NCBI RefSeq assembly: GCF_016902575.1
Contig: NZ_JACSNZ010000002.1
Location: 1 to 64,000, forward strand
Source: Pseudoflavonifractor capillosus
GTDB lineage: Bacteria; Bacillota; Clostridia; Oscillospirales; Oscillospiraceae
DNA: 64,000 bases
Direction of reading: 5' to 3'
Below the pieces are notes generated by a model. That model did no database searches and was not told the DNA's origin. It saw nothing but the letters and a program-made list of their open reading frames with translations. Position 1 is the first letter of the stretch; each line of letters opens with the position of its first letter. Below are positions 39,475 through 48,694 of this stretch, one piece after another. The translations under genes and the position numbers were made by a program.

Positions 39475-41544
39475 TTATTCTGCTGCCATGGCTTTGGCGG
39501 CGGCAATGGCCTTCTCCTGAGCCGCAGGGGGGCAGTCCTCATAGCGGACAAAGTGGAAGGTAAAGGAACCACGGGACTGAGTCATAGCCCGCAGGTCGAT
39601 GGCGTAAGTCATCATCTCGGCCATGGGCACCTCGGCGGTGATGATCTGGCAACCGTCGTCGATGGGGTCCATACCCATCACACGGCCCCGGCGCTTGTTG
39701 AGATCGCCGATGACATCGCCCATGTAGCTGTCAGGAATGGTCACCTTCAGCTCGCCCACCGGCTCCATGAGCACCGGGGAGGCCTCGGGCAGAGCGGCTT
39801 TGTAGGCCAACTGGGCGGCGGTCTTGAAGGCGATTTCCGAGGAGTCCACGGGGTGGTAGCTTCCATCGTACAGGGTGGCCTTCAGATTCACCACCGGGTA
39901 TCCGGCCAGCACGCCGTGGAGGCAAGCCTCTCGCAGGCCCTTTTCTACGGCGGGGAAGAAGTTCTTGGGCACGGAGCCGCCGAACACCTCTTCACAGAAC
40001 TCCAGCTCCTCGTTCTGGCCCGGCTCAAAGCGGATCCACACATCACCGAACTGGCCGGAGCCGCCGGTCTGCTTCTTGTGGCGGCCCTGCTTGGACACGC
40101 TCTTGCGGATCTTTTCACGGTAAGCCACACGGGGCTCGCTGAGCACCACTTCCACGCCGAAACGGCTCTTGAGCTTGCTCACCAGCACATCCATCTGAAT
40201 GTCACCGGCGGTGGTCACCACCATCTGGTGGGTCTCAGCGTTGTTGACCACGTGGAAGGTGGGATCCTCTTCATTCAGACGAGCCAGACCTGCTGCGATC
40301 TTATCCTCTTGACCACGGGTCTTAGGTGCGATGGCCTTGGAGTAGTTGGGCTCGGCGAAGGGGATAGGATCCAGCTTCATAAACTTACGGGCGTCGCTGA
40401 GGGTGTCGCCGGTCTTGACTTTCTCCATCTTGCCGATGGCGCCGATGTCGCCGCACAACAGCTCTTTGACTTCCGTGCTCTTCTTGCCGCACATCACATA
40501 CAGACGGCCCAGCTTCTCGCTGTTGCCGGTGTTGGTGTCCACCAGGGTCATGTCGGGGGAGAGGTGATCGGAGAGCACCTTAACGAAGGAGAACTTGCCG
40601 TACTGGTCGGCCACAGTCTTAAAGACGTAGGCGGCGGGCACGGCACCCTGAGAGACGATGAACTCAGCGGGCTCACCCTCTCGGTCGATACCGGTGGCGG
40701 GTATGCCCTCCAGAGGGGTGGGCAGCAGGTCGATGATCAGATCCAGCAACATCATGGTGCCCAGATTGGTGTAGGCGGAGCCACACAGCACGGGGATGAT
40801 GGAGCCGTCCCGGACACCGGCCTTCAGGCCCTGTACCACCTCGGCGTAGGTAAAGGGCTCGCCGGAGAAGTATTTGTCCATGAACTCCTCGCTGGTCTCA
40901 GCCACAGACTCCATGAGCTTTTCGTAAATTTCATCAATGACGGGGATTTTATCCTCAGGTACCTCGATCTCCACACGCTTACCGTCGTGGAGTTCATAGG
41001 CTCTCTTATGCAGCACGTCGGCAATGCCGGTGACCTTCTTGTTCTCGTCCCAGATGGGTACCACCATGGGGGCGACATTCTTGCCGAAGTGCTCACGCAG
41101 GGTGTCGAACGCAGAGTTAAAGTCCACATTGTCTTCGTCCATCTTGGAGATGTAGACCAAGCGGGGCAGCTTGCGCTCATTGAGCATCTTCCACGCCCGC
41201 TCGGTGCCCACAGACAGCCCGCCTTTGGCAGCGCACACCAGAATACCGGCATCGGCCACAGATAGGCACTCGGCCACTTCGCCAGTGAAGTCGAAGTTAC
41301 CGGGGGTGTCCAGGACGTTGATCTTACAGCCCTTATATTCCACAGGAATCACAGAGGCGGAGATGGAGATCTGACGCTTGATTTCCTCGGGATCGTAGTC
41401 GCTGACGGTGTTGCCGTCGGAGGTCTTCCCCAGACGGTCGATGACGCCGGTCGTACGCAGGAAACTCTCCACCAGGGTGGTCTTACCGTTACCACCGTGA
41501 CCCAACAGACAGATGTTTCGAATTGCATGCGGAGAATAGCTCAT
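39475..41544 (-). CDS. EF-G-like translational GTPase (second-type paralogue)
   Basis: 689 residues; AAGGAGTGG before the ATG. G1 is GHGGNGKTTL rather than the EF-G consensus GHIDAGKTT, G3 is DTPGNFDF, and G4 is SKMD instead of NKMD. Domains II-V follow, with domain IV (YREKIRKSV, GSGQFGDVWIRFEP, KGLREACLHGVLAGYPV) and domain V (DSYMGDVIGDLNKRRGRVMG). The altered G boxes place it with the EF-G paralogues (FusA2-like) common in Firmicutes rather than the main fusA, which normally sits in the str operon. It might work in ribosome recycling or under stress. Monocistronic. Confidence 0.9.
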   Translation of the reverse strand: MSYSPHAIRNICLLGHGGNGKTTLVESFLRTTGVIDRLGKTSDGNTVSDYDPEEIKRQISISASVIPVEYKGCKINVLDTPGNFDFTGEVAECLSVADAGILVCAAKGGLSVGTERAWKMLNERKLPRLVYISKMDEDNVDFNSAFDTLREHFGKNVAPMVVPIWDENKKVTGIADVLHKRAYELHDGKRVEIEVPEDKIPVIDEIYEKLMESVAETSEEFMDKYFSGEPFTYAEVVQGLKAGVRDGSIIPVLCGSAYTNLGTMMLLDLIIDLLPTPLEGIPATGIDREGEPAEFIVSQGAVPAAYVFKTVADQYGKFSFVKVLSDHLSPDMTLVDTNTGNSEKLGRLYVMCGKKSTEVKELLCGDIGAIGKMEKVKTGDTLSDARKFMKLDPIPFAEPNYSKAIAPKTRGQEDKIAAGLARLNEEDPTFHVVNNAETHQMVVTTAGDIQMDVLVSKLKSRFGVEVVLSEPRVAYREKIRKSVSKQGRHKKQTGGSGQFGDVWIRFEPGQNEELEFCEEVFGGSVPKNFFPAVEKGLREACLHGVLAGYPVVNLKATLYDGSYHPVDSSEIAFKTAAQLAYKAALPEASPVLMEPVGELKVTIPDSYMGDVIGDLNKRRGRVMGMDPIDDGCQIITAEVPMAEMMTYAIDLRAMTQSRGSFTFHFVRYEDCPPAAQEKAIAAAKAMAAE

Positions 41545-41603
41545 GTTTCTTCCACTCCTTAATCTTTGCCATTTGCGCCATCCTGGGGGATGGGCTTGAA
41601 TGA

Positions 41604-41632
41604 ATTATACAATGACGCAAGATGATTTGCAA
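41604..41632 (-). promoter_or_regulatory. Sigma-A promoter of the EF-G-like gene
   Basis: On the - strand TTGCAA (41632-41627), 17 bases, TATAAT (41609-41604), 60 bases before the ATG. Confidence 0.75.
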
Positions 41633-41736
41633 CGGTAATTTGACAAAATGACGAAAAACTTTTCTGCGCTACCGTGAAGAAACCCGAAAAACCGTAAAGG
41701 GAATTGGGTTTACTGTCGTTGCGGGAGAATGAAAAA

Positions 41737-41766
41737 TACAGGTTTTACCTGGAGGTAAAACCTGTA
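41737..41766 (-). terminator. Terminator after the anti-sigma gene
   Basis: Perfect 14-base stem TACAGGTTTTACCT/AGGTAAAACCTGTA with a GG loop; the - strand continues TTTTTC. Confidence 0.85.
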
Positions 41767-41833
41767 TCAGAGTGGTGAAAAAATTGGGGGTGCATCCGGC
41801 GAAATTTGTTGAGAATGGCCAAAATGACCGCTG

Positions 41834-42475
41834 TCAGGCCACGGGCCAGACGATGGCGATATCTCCGCTGCCGTCAGGGGCTGTGGCAGAGCACTGGGAG
41901 TATTCCTGGCCGGACTGAGTCAAAAGCTCCGCCAGAGACTGGGCGGTGTCTGCGTCCGTGACACAGCACACATACCCACCCTCCAGGGCTGTGGTGGGCA
42001 AGCCGTTCAAAAGCTCTGAACCGGCTTGTGACAGGGGCTGGGAGAGGAGAAGCACCGTGTCGCCGCCGGGGACATCAATCTTCTGGGGCTGAACGGAGAA
42101 CACCGCCGGGGCCAGTCCGGGGTTGGAACGGGCGGACACCGCCGGGGTGTTGTCACCGGGCTGATGCAGGGCGGCATATCCCAAGGTGACCACCAGGGCC
42201 AGGCAAGCTGCCAGAGGGGCCCACACCTTCCACGCCTTTTTGGGGCGGCGAATGGAGACCTGCGGGGGCAGATGCTCCAAAATGTCCTGGTGCAGGTGAG
42301 GTGGGAGGGGGCAGTCCAGCCCTTGCAGAGCTTTGCTCTGTTGGGACAGTTCCACATATCGTTGAGCGCAGGATGGGCAGTGCTGGAGATGCTGTTTTAA
42401 CTGGGCGCAGTGAGCAGGGGAGAGCTGGCCATCCAGGTCTTCGCTCATCCATTCCAGATATTTCTCATGCTCCAT
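41834..42475 (-). CDS. Zinc-binding anti-sigma factor
   Basis: 213 residues. The N-terminal anti-sigma zinc finger (zf-HC2) has the ligands HLQHCPSC preceded by HCAQLK. One membrane helix is at about 87-105 (WAPLAACLALVVTLGYAAL). The external domain of about 105 residues is unassigned. By family, the cytoplasmic part sequesters the ECF sigma factor encoded immediately upstream, and the external part senses envelope stress. It follows the sigma gene by 53 bases on the same strand. Confidence 0.88.
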   Translation of the reverse strand: MEHEKYLEWMSEDLDGQLSPAHCAQLKQHLQHCPSCAQRYVELSQQSKALQGLDCPLPPHLHQDILEHLPPQVSIRRPKKAWKVWAPLAACLALVVTLGYAALHQPGDNTPAVSARSNPGLAPAVFSVQPQKIDVPGGDTVLLLSQPLSQAGSELLNGLPTTALEGGYVCCVTDADTAQSLAELLTQSGQEYSQCSATAPDGSGDIAIVWPVA

Positions 42476-42528
42476 GCCATGGACCCTCCTTTCTATGTGT
42501 CAAAGCTGTGTATCTCATTAGACGCAGA

Positions 42529-43098
42529 TCAGGGGGAAAAGTTCCCGCTTTTTCGCAAATAAATTGCCAGAGCCAGCCGGGCCCGGGCCAACCGGGATTT
42601 TACCGTTCCCGAACTCAGACCTAAAATATCCCCGATTTCCTGATAGGACAGGCCGTTTATTTCCCGCAGTACCAGGATGCGGCGGTGCTCCTGGGACAGC
42701 TGGGCCAGCCCTTGTTCCAAGGCAGACATCTGCTCTCCGGACTCCAGACACTCCTGGGGCGAGGGATCAGGGTGGGGGAGCTGCTGGACCAGGGACAGAC
42801 CCTCTTCCTGGGTCAGTGAAGTGTCCCCCCGGCGTTTTTTCTCCCGCCGCAGCAGATCCATACAGGCGTTGTCGGTGAGTCGGTAGAGCCAAGTGGAAAA
42901 GCTGCTCTCTCTGCGAAAGGTGGGCAGGGCCCGCCATACCTTCCAAAAAACCTCCTGGGTGACATCGGCAGCGTCCTCCCGGTTGTCCACCAGCCGAAGG
43001 GCCTGGTGGTAGACGGTTTTCTCATATCGCTCCACCAGGTGGGCGAAGGCCTGGCTATCTCCAGCGGCTGCCTGGGAAATCCACAACTGCTCCTCCAC
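42529..43098 (-). CDS. ECF-type RNA polymerase sigma factor
   Basis: 189 residues from the GTG at 43098 (8 bases after AAGGAGG; the ATG at 43104 is too close to that site). Region 2 contains NREDAADVTQEVFWKVWRAL and FSTWLYRLTDNACMDLLRR. Region 4 has LSQEHRRILVLREINGLSYQEIGDILGLSSGTVKSRLARAR. It pairs with the anti-sigma gene downstream. SigW/RpoE-like group by sequence. It follows the dus gene by 34 bases and may be co-transcribed with it. Confidence 0.92.
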   Translation of the reverse strand: MEEQLWISQAAAGDSQAFAHLVERYEKTVYHQALRLVDNREDAADVTQEVFWKVWRALPTFRRESSFSTWLYRLTDNACMDLLRREKKRRGDTSLTQEEGLSLVQQLPHPDPSPQECLESGEQMSALEQGLAQLSQEHRRILVLREINGLSYQEIGDILGLSSGTVKSRLARARLALAIYLRKSGNFSP

Positions 43099-43132
43099 AC
43101 CCATCACCTCCTTGTGGAGCGAATGCGTTTTT

Positions 43133-44104
43133 TCAACACAGATCTCTGCGGATTCCGGCAGTGACCTTGTAAAAATCCTCGGCTGTGGACATGGAACAGA
43201 TCTGCTCCTTCCAGCACCCGGCGTAGGGCACCCCTTTCAGGTACCAGGCATAGTGGCGGCGCATTTCCAGGCATGCGATGCGTTCCCCTTTGTGGGCCAT
43301 GGCCAGTTCAAACTGGCGCACAGCCACGTCACAGCGCTGGGCAAGGGGTGGGGTTTCAGGCACTTCCTTACCCTCCACCGCTGCGGCACACTGCTGGAGC
43401 AGCCAGGGGTTGCCAAAGCAGCCCCGGCCGATCATGACCATGTCTGCCCCGGTGTAGGACAGGGCTCGCACCGCATCCTTGGCAGAAAAAATGTCGCCAT
43501 TGGCCACCACAGGGATGGACACAGCCTGTTTGACCTCTCGGATGTAGTCCCAGTTGGCGGTGCCGGAGTACATCTGTGTGCGGGTGCGGCCGTGGACCGC
43601 CACGGCGGAAACGCCCACGTCCTCCATGCGCCGGGCAAAGTCTACGCAGTTGATGGAGCCTTTGTCCCAGCCCAGACGGAATTTTACAGTGACAGGTTTG
43701 CCTGCTGCTCCCCGTACCACCGCAGCGGCCACCCTGGCGGCCTTCTCGGGATCTTTCATCAAGGCGGAGCCGTCCCCAGAGCCGGCGATCTTGGGCACAG
43801 GGCAGCCCATGTTGATGTCGATGATGTCCGCCCCCGACTGCTCCAGGGCCAGAGCAGCCCCCTTCTCCATGGCGGCCTCCTCGCTGCCGAAGATTTGCAC
43901 GGCGCAGGGATGCTCCCCCTGGCCCAGGGTGAGGAGGGAGGCGGTCTTTTTATCTCCGTAGCACAGGGCTTTGGCGCTGACCATCTCGGTGACAGTGTAG
44001 CAGCCGGATAGCTCCCGGCACACGGTGCGGAAAGCGATATCGGTGACCCCGGCCATGGGGGCCAGCACGATTTTGGTGTTCAATTCAACATTGCCTATTT
44101 TCAC
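43133..44104 (-). CDS. dusB: tRNA-dihydrouridine synthase
   Basis: 323 residues from the GTG at 44104, with AAAGGAGAACG 8 bases upstream; an ATG further upstream overlaps that site. FMN-binding TIM barrel: LAPMAGVTDIAFR, the catalytic-cysteine motif DINMGCPVPKI, VTVKFRLGWD, AVHGRTRTQMYSG, VVANGDIFS and MIGRGCFGNPWL. It reduces specific uridines in tRNA with NADPH. DusB-like by length and motifs. Confidence 0.93.
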   Translation of the reverse strand: MKIGNVELNTKIVLAPMAGVTDIAFRTVCRELSGCYTVTEMVSAKALCYGDKKTASLLTLGQGEHPCAVQIFGSEEAAMEKGAALALEQSGADIIDINMGCPVPKIAGSGDGSALMKDPEKAARVAAAVVRGAAGKPVTVKFRLGWDKGSINCVDFARRMEDVGVSAVAVHGRTRTQMYSGTANWDYIREVKQAVSIPVVANGDIFSAKDAVRALSYTGADMVMIGRGCFGNPWLLQQCAAAVEGKEVPETPPLAQRCDVAVRQFELAMAHKGERIACLEMRRHYAWYLKGVPYAGCWKEQICSMSTAEDFYKVTAGIRRDLC

Positions 44105-44238
44105 AAAGCGTTCTCCTTTGCTCATCAATGCCACCCATCATACCACAGATTCCACCACCGGGCAAGACAGGTTACGACCACGTTCTTGAAAAGGACAGGC
44201 TATAATGGGCCAAACTGGACGAATGAGAGGGATCTGCT

Positions 44239-46563
44239 ATGACGGGGAAAGAAGGAGCACTGAGCCGGGTTTGGTCGAAGGGACGGCGGGAGATGCCGCT
44301 GCGGGCGAGACTTGGGGAGTGTGCCATTGCGTTTTTACTCACTGCTGTTCTCACGGGGGCAGAATTTTTACAGGGACATTCCTTCTTTGCCCTGGCTCTG
44401 GTGGCAGTGTGGGGCCCAGGCTGGGAGGGGGTGTGCGCTCTGATGGGAGCAACCCTGGGCTACCTGTCCTTTTTGGGGTTTGTGGACGGGCTGCGGTACA
44501 TTGCTGCCTCCATGATGGTGTACGCTGTGGCATTGGCGGTGGGGGAGTTCCGGCTCTACCGTAAAGTCTGGTTTATGCCGATCATGACGGCTTTGCTCAA
44601 TGCGGCGGTGGGCTTTGTCTACCAGTCCGCCATGGGTTGGGGAAAGGAGTACATAGCGGCCTATGCAGTGGAGGTGGTTCTCACTGGGGCCATGGTGTAC
44701 TGCTACCGCCAGGCCATGACCTTGCGTGGCAAAGGGTTCGCCTCTCCGTGGACGCCTGCCCAGCTGGCCGGGGTGTTGGTGCTGGGTGGCACGGTGATGA
44801 TGACTCTGGCCCGGGTGATGCTGGGCGGGGTGATTTCTCTGGGCCGGGTGTTGTGTGTGCTGGTGGTGATGACGGCCGCCTGGAAGGGGGGCGCAGGTGT
44901 GGGCGCTGCCACCGGTGTGGTGGCTGGGGTGGCCATGGATGCTGCCCAGGGCACCTTGCCGTACGGCACGTTGGTCTATGCCCTGCCCGGGCTTTTGGCC
45001 GGGGCCTGCGGCGGCTCGGGACGCTTGGTGTGCGCCTTGGCCTATGTGGTCACCGGAGGAGTGTCCGTGCTGTGGACAGGGACAGATCAGGACGTGCAGG
45101 CGGTGGGGCTGGAGCTGGTGCTGGGAGCGGTGCTCTTTTTGCTCCAGCCCGAGGCGCTGGTGCGCCGTGTGGGGCTGGTGCTCCGCCGGGAGGAAGGAGA
45201 GAATGTAAGCCAGCTGGGGAGAGAGCTGGCAGCCCAGCAGCTGCGCCGCACCGCCACCGCCTTCCGGGCGGTGACCGGGGGATTGCGGGAGGCTTTTACC
45301 CCAGCAACGCCCAATGATGAGGATGTCAGCCGGGTGTTTGACCGAACCGCCGAAGAAGTGTGTGCACGGTGCCGCCAGCGGGAGCGATGCTGGCAGCAGG
45401 AGTACCAGGCTACCCGCACAGCTCTGTCTGACGCCCTGATCCCCATGCTGGAGCGGGGCGAGGGGGTGCGTGAGGACTTTCCTCTCCACTTTGCCGGGCG
45501 ATGCACCCAATTTGAGTCCTTTTTGGGGACGGCCAACCGGGAACTGCGCAGTTTACTGGCCCGGCGGCGTTACGACAGCCGGGTGCGGGAGAGCCGGGCA
45601 GCGGTATGTGCCCAGTACGGGCAGCTGGCCCAGGTGCTGGACAAGGCCGCAGGGCAGTTGGATGAAGAGCCGTCCCTAGACCCCCGTCGGCAGCGGCTGT
45701 GTGCCCAGCGCATGAAGGCCCTGGGCATTCAGGGGCGGTGCACTGTGTCTCAGGACCACTTGGGCCATGTGCGGGTGCAGGCAGAGGGGCCGGATGTGGA
45801 GCGGTTGGTGCAGGGGGGCGAGCTGTCCCGCTTATCCACCCTGCTGGGTTGTCAGCTGCGCCGGGAGGCCACTGGCCAAAAGAGACAAGTGGTGCTGGTG
45901 CAGCAGGAGCCTTTGGTGGCGGTGGCGGGTCTGGCAGCGGCAGATCGAAAGGGCCAGTCTGTGAGCGGGGACTGTGGAGCCTGGTTCAAAGATGACGCTG
46001 GGCGGCTCAACTTCCTGCTCTGCGACGGCATGGGCAGCGGGCCCGCTGCCCGGGAGGACAGCAGCTGCGCCCTGGGCTTGCTGGAGAAATTCTTGCGGGC
46101 AGGGCTGGAGGTGGAGTCCGCACTGGCCACTGTGGGAGAGGCTCTGGCTCTGCGTGGGGAGGCCCAGGGGGGATTTACCACGGTGGACCTGTTCCAGGTA
46201 GACTTGTTTTCCGGCCGCAGTGGGGTGTACAAGCTGGGGGCCGCCCCCACCTACTTCAAAAAAACCGGGGGCGTGGAGCGGGTTGTGGGCCGATCCATGC
46301 CCGCAGGAGTCATTCCCGGGATGAAGGCTGATGTTTTTCCTCAGCAGCTGGGGGCGGGTGACTGGGTGGTCCTGGTCAGTGATGGTGTGGTGAGCCAACG
46401 GGAAGACGGCTGGCTGCGCCACTTGTTGGAGGACTACCAGGGCACTTCGCCCCAAGAACTGGCCGCCCGAATCTTACAGGAGAGCGGACAGCGGGAAGGA
46501 GAGGAGGACGACCGCACGGTGATGGTCATTCGCCTGGAAGTGCGGGAGCCTCAGCAGGGGTGA
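44239..46563 (+). CDS. spoIIE: Stage II sporulation protein E (PP2C phosphatase)
   Basis: 774 residues. About ten membrane helices occupy residues 25-310. A central cytosolic region has a Cys-rich patch (CARCRQRERCW). The C-terminal PP2C phosphatase domain (from about 560) carries the metal-binding signatures SGDCGAWF, LLCDGMGSGPAA, TVDLFQVDLFSG, LVSDGV and EDDRTVMVI. SpoIIE dephosphorylates SpoIIAA to release sigma-F in the forespore and helps polar septation. A TATAAT lies at 44201-44206, but its -35 is poor, as expected for a Spo0A-activated promoter. The 3' end overlaps the convergent MocR gene by 38 bases. Confidence 0.96.
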   Translation: MTGKEGALSRVWSKGRREMPLRARLGECAIAFLLTAVLTGAEFLQGHSFFALALVAVWGPGWEGVCALMGATLGYLSFLGFVDGLRYIAASMMVYAVALAVGEFRLYRKVWFMPIMTALLNAAVGFVYQSAMGWGKEYIAAYAVEVVLTGAMVYCYRQAMTLRGKGFASPWTPAQLAGVLVLGGTVMMTLARVMLGGVISLGRVLCVLVVMTAAWKGGAGVGAATGVVAGVAMDAAQGTLPYGTLVYALPGLLAGACGGSGRLVCALAYVVTGGVSVLWTGTDQDVQAVGLELVLGAVLFLLQPEALVRRVGLVLRREEGENVSQLGRELAAQQLRRTATAFRAVTGGLREAFTPATPNDEDVSRVFDRTAEEVCARCRQRERCWQQEYQATRTALSDALIPMLERGEGVREDFPLHFAGRCTQFESFLGTANRELRSLLARRRYDSRVRESRAAVCAQYGQLAQVLDKAAGQLDEEPSLDPRRQRLCAQRMKALGIQGRCTVSQDHLGHVRVQAEGPDVERLVQGGELSRLSTLLGCQLRREATGQKRQVVLVQQEPLVAVAGLAAADRKGQSVSGDCGAWFKDDAGRLNFLLCDGMGSGPAAREDSSCALGLLEKFLRAGLEVESALATVGEALALRGEAQGGFTTVDLFQVDLFSGRSGVYKLGAAPTYFKKTGGVERVVGRSMPAGVIPGMKADVFPQQLGAGDWVVLVSDGVVSQREDGWLRHLLEDYQGTSPQELAARILQESGQREGEEDDRTVMVIRLEVREPQQG

Positions 46564-47941
46564 CGGGAGCCAGAGCCTGACCCAGGTGATGGGCGCAGTC
46601 TTCCAGCTGCTCCAAGGGAAGCCCCGCATAACCCACCACAACGGTGGAGGGAGGCGGGGTGACCTGATGGCAGTAACGGCTGAGGGGGTAGATCCGGATG
46701 CCGTGTTGGGCCGCCCGTGCCACCATCTCTGCCTCTGACAGGTGAGGGGCGGAGAGAAGAAAATGGAGCCCTGCATCCTGCCCCAGCACAGTCAGGTTGG
46801 TGTAGTCACCCAGGGCTTGGGTGAGCAGGGAGCATTTGCGGCGGTACAAGTTGCCTGAACGCCGCAGGTGGCGGCTGTACAGACCCTGCACCAAAAACTG
46901 CCGCAGGGTCTCCTGCTCAAACCGGGACACGGTGCAGGCGGTTTTGGGAAAGATCTTCCGATAACGGGATAGCAGCTGGGGGGGCAAAATCAGGTAGGCA
47001 ACTCGAATGGCGGGGGCAATGGACCGGGAAAACGTGCCCAGATAGATGACCCGCCCCCCAGCATCCAGCCCTTGCAGGGCAGGGATGGGGCGGGAGGCGT
47101 ATCGAAATTCGCTGTCGTAGTCGTCTTCCAGCAAGTACCGCTCTGGTGCCTGCCCCGCCCAGCGCAGCAGGCGGCTGCGCCGCTCCACTGGCATGGTCAC
47201 ACCCAGGGGGAACTGGTGGGAGGGGGTGACGTAGGCTAGAGTGGCCCCGGACTGTTCCAGAACCTGGGGCACCATTCCCTGGTCGTCCACAGGGATGGAC
47301 ACGGCTCGGTGTCCGTGGCGCTCCACCGCCGACCAGGCGGTGGGATAGCCTGGGTCTTCCAGAGCCACGGTACTGCCCTGGGGAAAGAGCTGGAGAAGGA
47401 GGGAGAGCAGATAGTCTGCTCCCGCTCCCACCACAATTTGCTCCGGGGAGCAGCGCACGCCCCGGTATTGGGCCAGAAGCCCGGCCAGCGCCAAGCGCAG
47501 AGGTTCATCTCCTTGGGGATGCCCTGGCTGGAGCAGGCCGGGATTTTGGTATACCGCATCCCGGTTGATACGGGCCCAGGAGGAAAAAGGAAAGACAGAG
47601 GTGTCCACCGCCGATGTGGAGCAGTCGTATTGCCACTGGGAAGGAGGGGGTGGGGCGGCAGGCAGGTCTGGAACAGGCTGGGGCTGTACGTCGTGGAGTT
47701 GGGCTGCCACATACCCGCTGCGGGGCTGACTGCGCACATAGCCCTCCGCCAGCAATAAGGAATAGGCCCCCTCCACGGTGCTCATGCTTACCCCAAGCAT
47801 GGTGCACAGCCGCCGTTTGGAGGGCAGTTTTTTTCCCGGTCCGGGACGGCCTTGCTGAATCTCCCGAGCCAGATGCTGATAAAGTTGTAAATACAGGGGT
47901 TCTTTCCCGTGAAAGACCGGCATGTGAATGGGATATTCCAT
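46526..47941 (-). CDS. MocR/PdxR-type regulator lacking the PLP lysine
   Basis: 471 residues from the ATG at 47941 (GGAGGTG upstream). The N-terminal GntR winged helix (GPGKKLPSKRRLCTMLGVSM then STVEGAYSLLLAEGY) joins an aminotransferase fold (VGAGADYLLSLLLQL, LEDPGYPTAW, YVTPSHQFPLGVTM, LLEDDYDSEF). At the cofactor site GTFSRSIAPAIR has Arg where Lys normally forms the PLP aldimine. MocR proteins commonly control vitamin B6 metabolism; this one is divergent from an ECF S component. Either it senses PLP non-covalently or another ligand. It overlaps the spoIIE end. Confidence 0.88.
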   Translation of the reverse strand: MEYPIHMPVFHGKEPLYLQLYQHLAREIQQGRPGPGKKLPSKRRLCTMLGVSMSTVEGAYSLLLAEGYVRSQPRSGYVAAQLHDVQPQPVPDLPAAPPPPSQWQYDCSTSAVDTSVFPFSSWARINRDAVYQNPGLLQPGHPQGDEPLRLALAGLLAQYRGVRCSPEQIVVGAGADYLLSLLLQLFPQGSTVALEDPGYPTAWSAVERHGHRAVSIPVDDQGMVPQVLEQSGATLAYVTPSHQFPLGVTMPVERRSRLLRWAGQAPERYLLEDDYDSEFRYASRPIPALQGLDAGGRVIYLGTFSRSIAPAIRVAYLILPPQLLSRYRKIFPKTACTVSRFEQETLRQFLVQGLYSRHLRRSGNLYRRKCSLLTQALGDYTNLTVLGQDAGLHFLLSAPHLSEAEMVARAAQHGIRIYPLSRYCHQVTPPPSTVVVGYAGLPLEQLEDCAHHLGQALAPVTPAEAPALPGE

Positions 47942-47952
47942 GGCACACCTCC

Positions 47953-48013
47953 AACTGACCCTATAAAAAATATAGAAACTGGTCATTTTCATGATGTCAG
48001 ATGGGAGTATAAT
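47953..48013. promoter_or_regulatory. Divergent promoter/operator region
   Basis: Between the MocR gene and the ECF S-component gene lies AACTGACC (47953-47960) with a partly repeated AACTGGTC (47977-47984); the TGACC/GGTCA arms also form an inverted repeat. TATAAT at 48008-48013 faces the transporter gene and has a poor -35 (ATTTTC), consistent with an activated promoter. A MocR binding site is inferred. Confidence 0.4.
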
Positions 48014-48062
48014 ACCACTCAACAACAGCGCCGTCAATGCGGCGCAAAAGGAGTGGATGACC

Positions 48063-48635
48063 ATGCGTGAACAGCACAAGAAGCTGCTGCGGCTGGTGCT
48101 CGCCGCCCTGCTGGTGGCTCTGGTGTTTTGCGGCAGCAAAATTGAAGTAATCTTGCCTCTGAGCGTGGGAGGCAATTCCCGATTTCATTTGGGTAATATC
48201 ATGTGCGCCCTGAGCGGAATTTTGCTGGGGCCCTGGTGGGGCGGATTGGCAGCTGGACTGGGGTCTGCCCTGTATGACTGCACCAACGTGCTCTACATCA
48301 CGGAGGCTCCCATCACCTTTGTCACCAAGGGACTGTACGGTCTGATTGCCGGTGCCATCTTCTTGGGGGTGTTCCGCCGCAAGGCCACCTATCCGGCTAT
48401 GGCGGTGTCCACCACCTGTGCGGCGGTGAGCTATATGGTGATCTATTTGGCTAAGACCTTCTTCTATAATTCCATGTTCCTGGAGGGGATGACCGCCGCT
48501 GCGGCGTGGACAGCTGTGGTGCTGAAAGTGCCCTCGTCCCTGTTCAACGGCGCAGTGGCCATTGTGGTGGCGCCACTGCTGGCAGTGGCGGTGATGCGGG
48601 CCATGCGTATGGCACATATGGAAGAGTACCTGTGA
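48063..48635 (+). CDS. ECF transporter S component
   Basis: 190 residues from the ATG at 48063 (AAAGGAG 9 bases upstream). About six hydrophobic helices. The sequence HLGNIMCALSGILLGPWWGGLAAGLGSALYDCTN, then PITFVTKGLYGLIAGAIFLG, is characteristic of ECF_trnsprt S proteins. The S component binds a vitamin and docks to a shared EcfAA'T module encoded elsewhere. The divergent MocR-type regulator suggests a B6 vitamer as substrate, but no residue proves it. Confidence 0.85.
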   Translation: MREQHKKLLRLVLAALLVALVFCGSKIEVILPLSVGGNSRFHLGNIMCALSGILLGPWWGGLAAGLGSALYDCTNVLYITEAPITFVTKGLYGLIAGAIFLGVFRRKATYPAMAVSTTCAAVSYMVIYLAKTFFYNSMFLEGMTAAAAWTAVVLKVPSSLFNGAVAIVVAPLLAVAVMRAMRMAHMEEYL

Positions 48636-48641
48636 GAAAAG

Positions 48642-48692
48642 AAAAACACGATCCCGGCCAGGCTCAATGCCTGGCCGGGATCGTGTTTTTTT
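48642..48692 (+). terminator. Terminator after the ECF S component
   Basis: AACACGATCCCGGCCAGGC/GCCTGGCCGGGATCGTGTT around TCAAT, followed by TTTTTT. Confidence 0.92.
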
Positions 48693-48694
48693 AG

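Noticed and set aside
39475-41544. Calling the EF-G-like gene fusA
   Set aside because: G1 and G4 boxes differ from canonical EF-G and the gene is not in a ribosomal protein operon, so a paralogue is more likely.
41834-43098. The ECF sigma/anti-sigma pair as an unusual system
   Set aside because: Order, zinc motif, single helix and terminator are all typical of ordinary ECF pairs.
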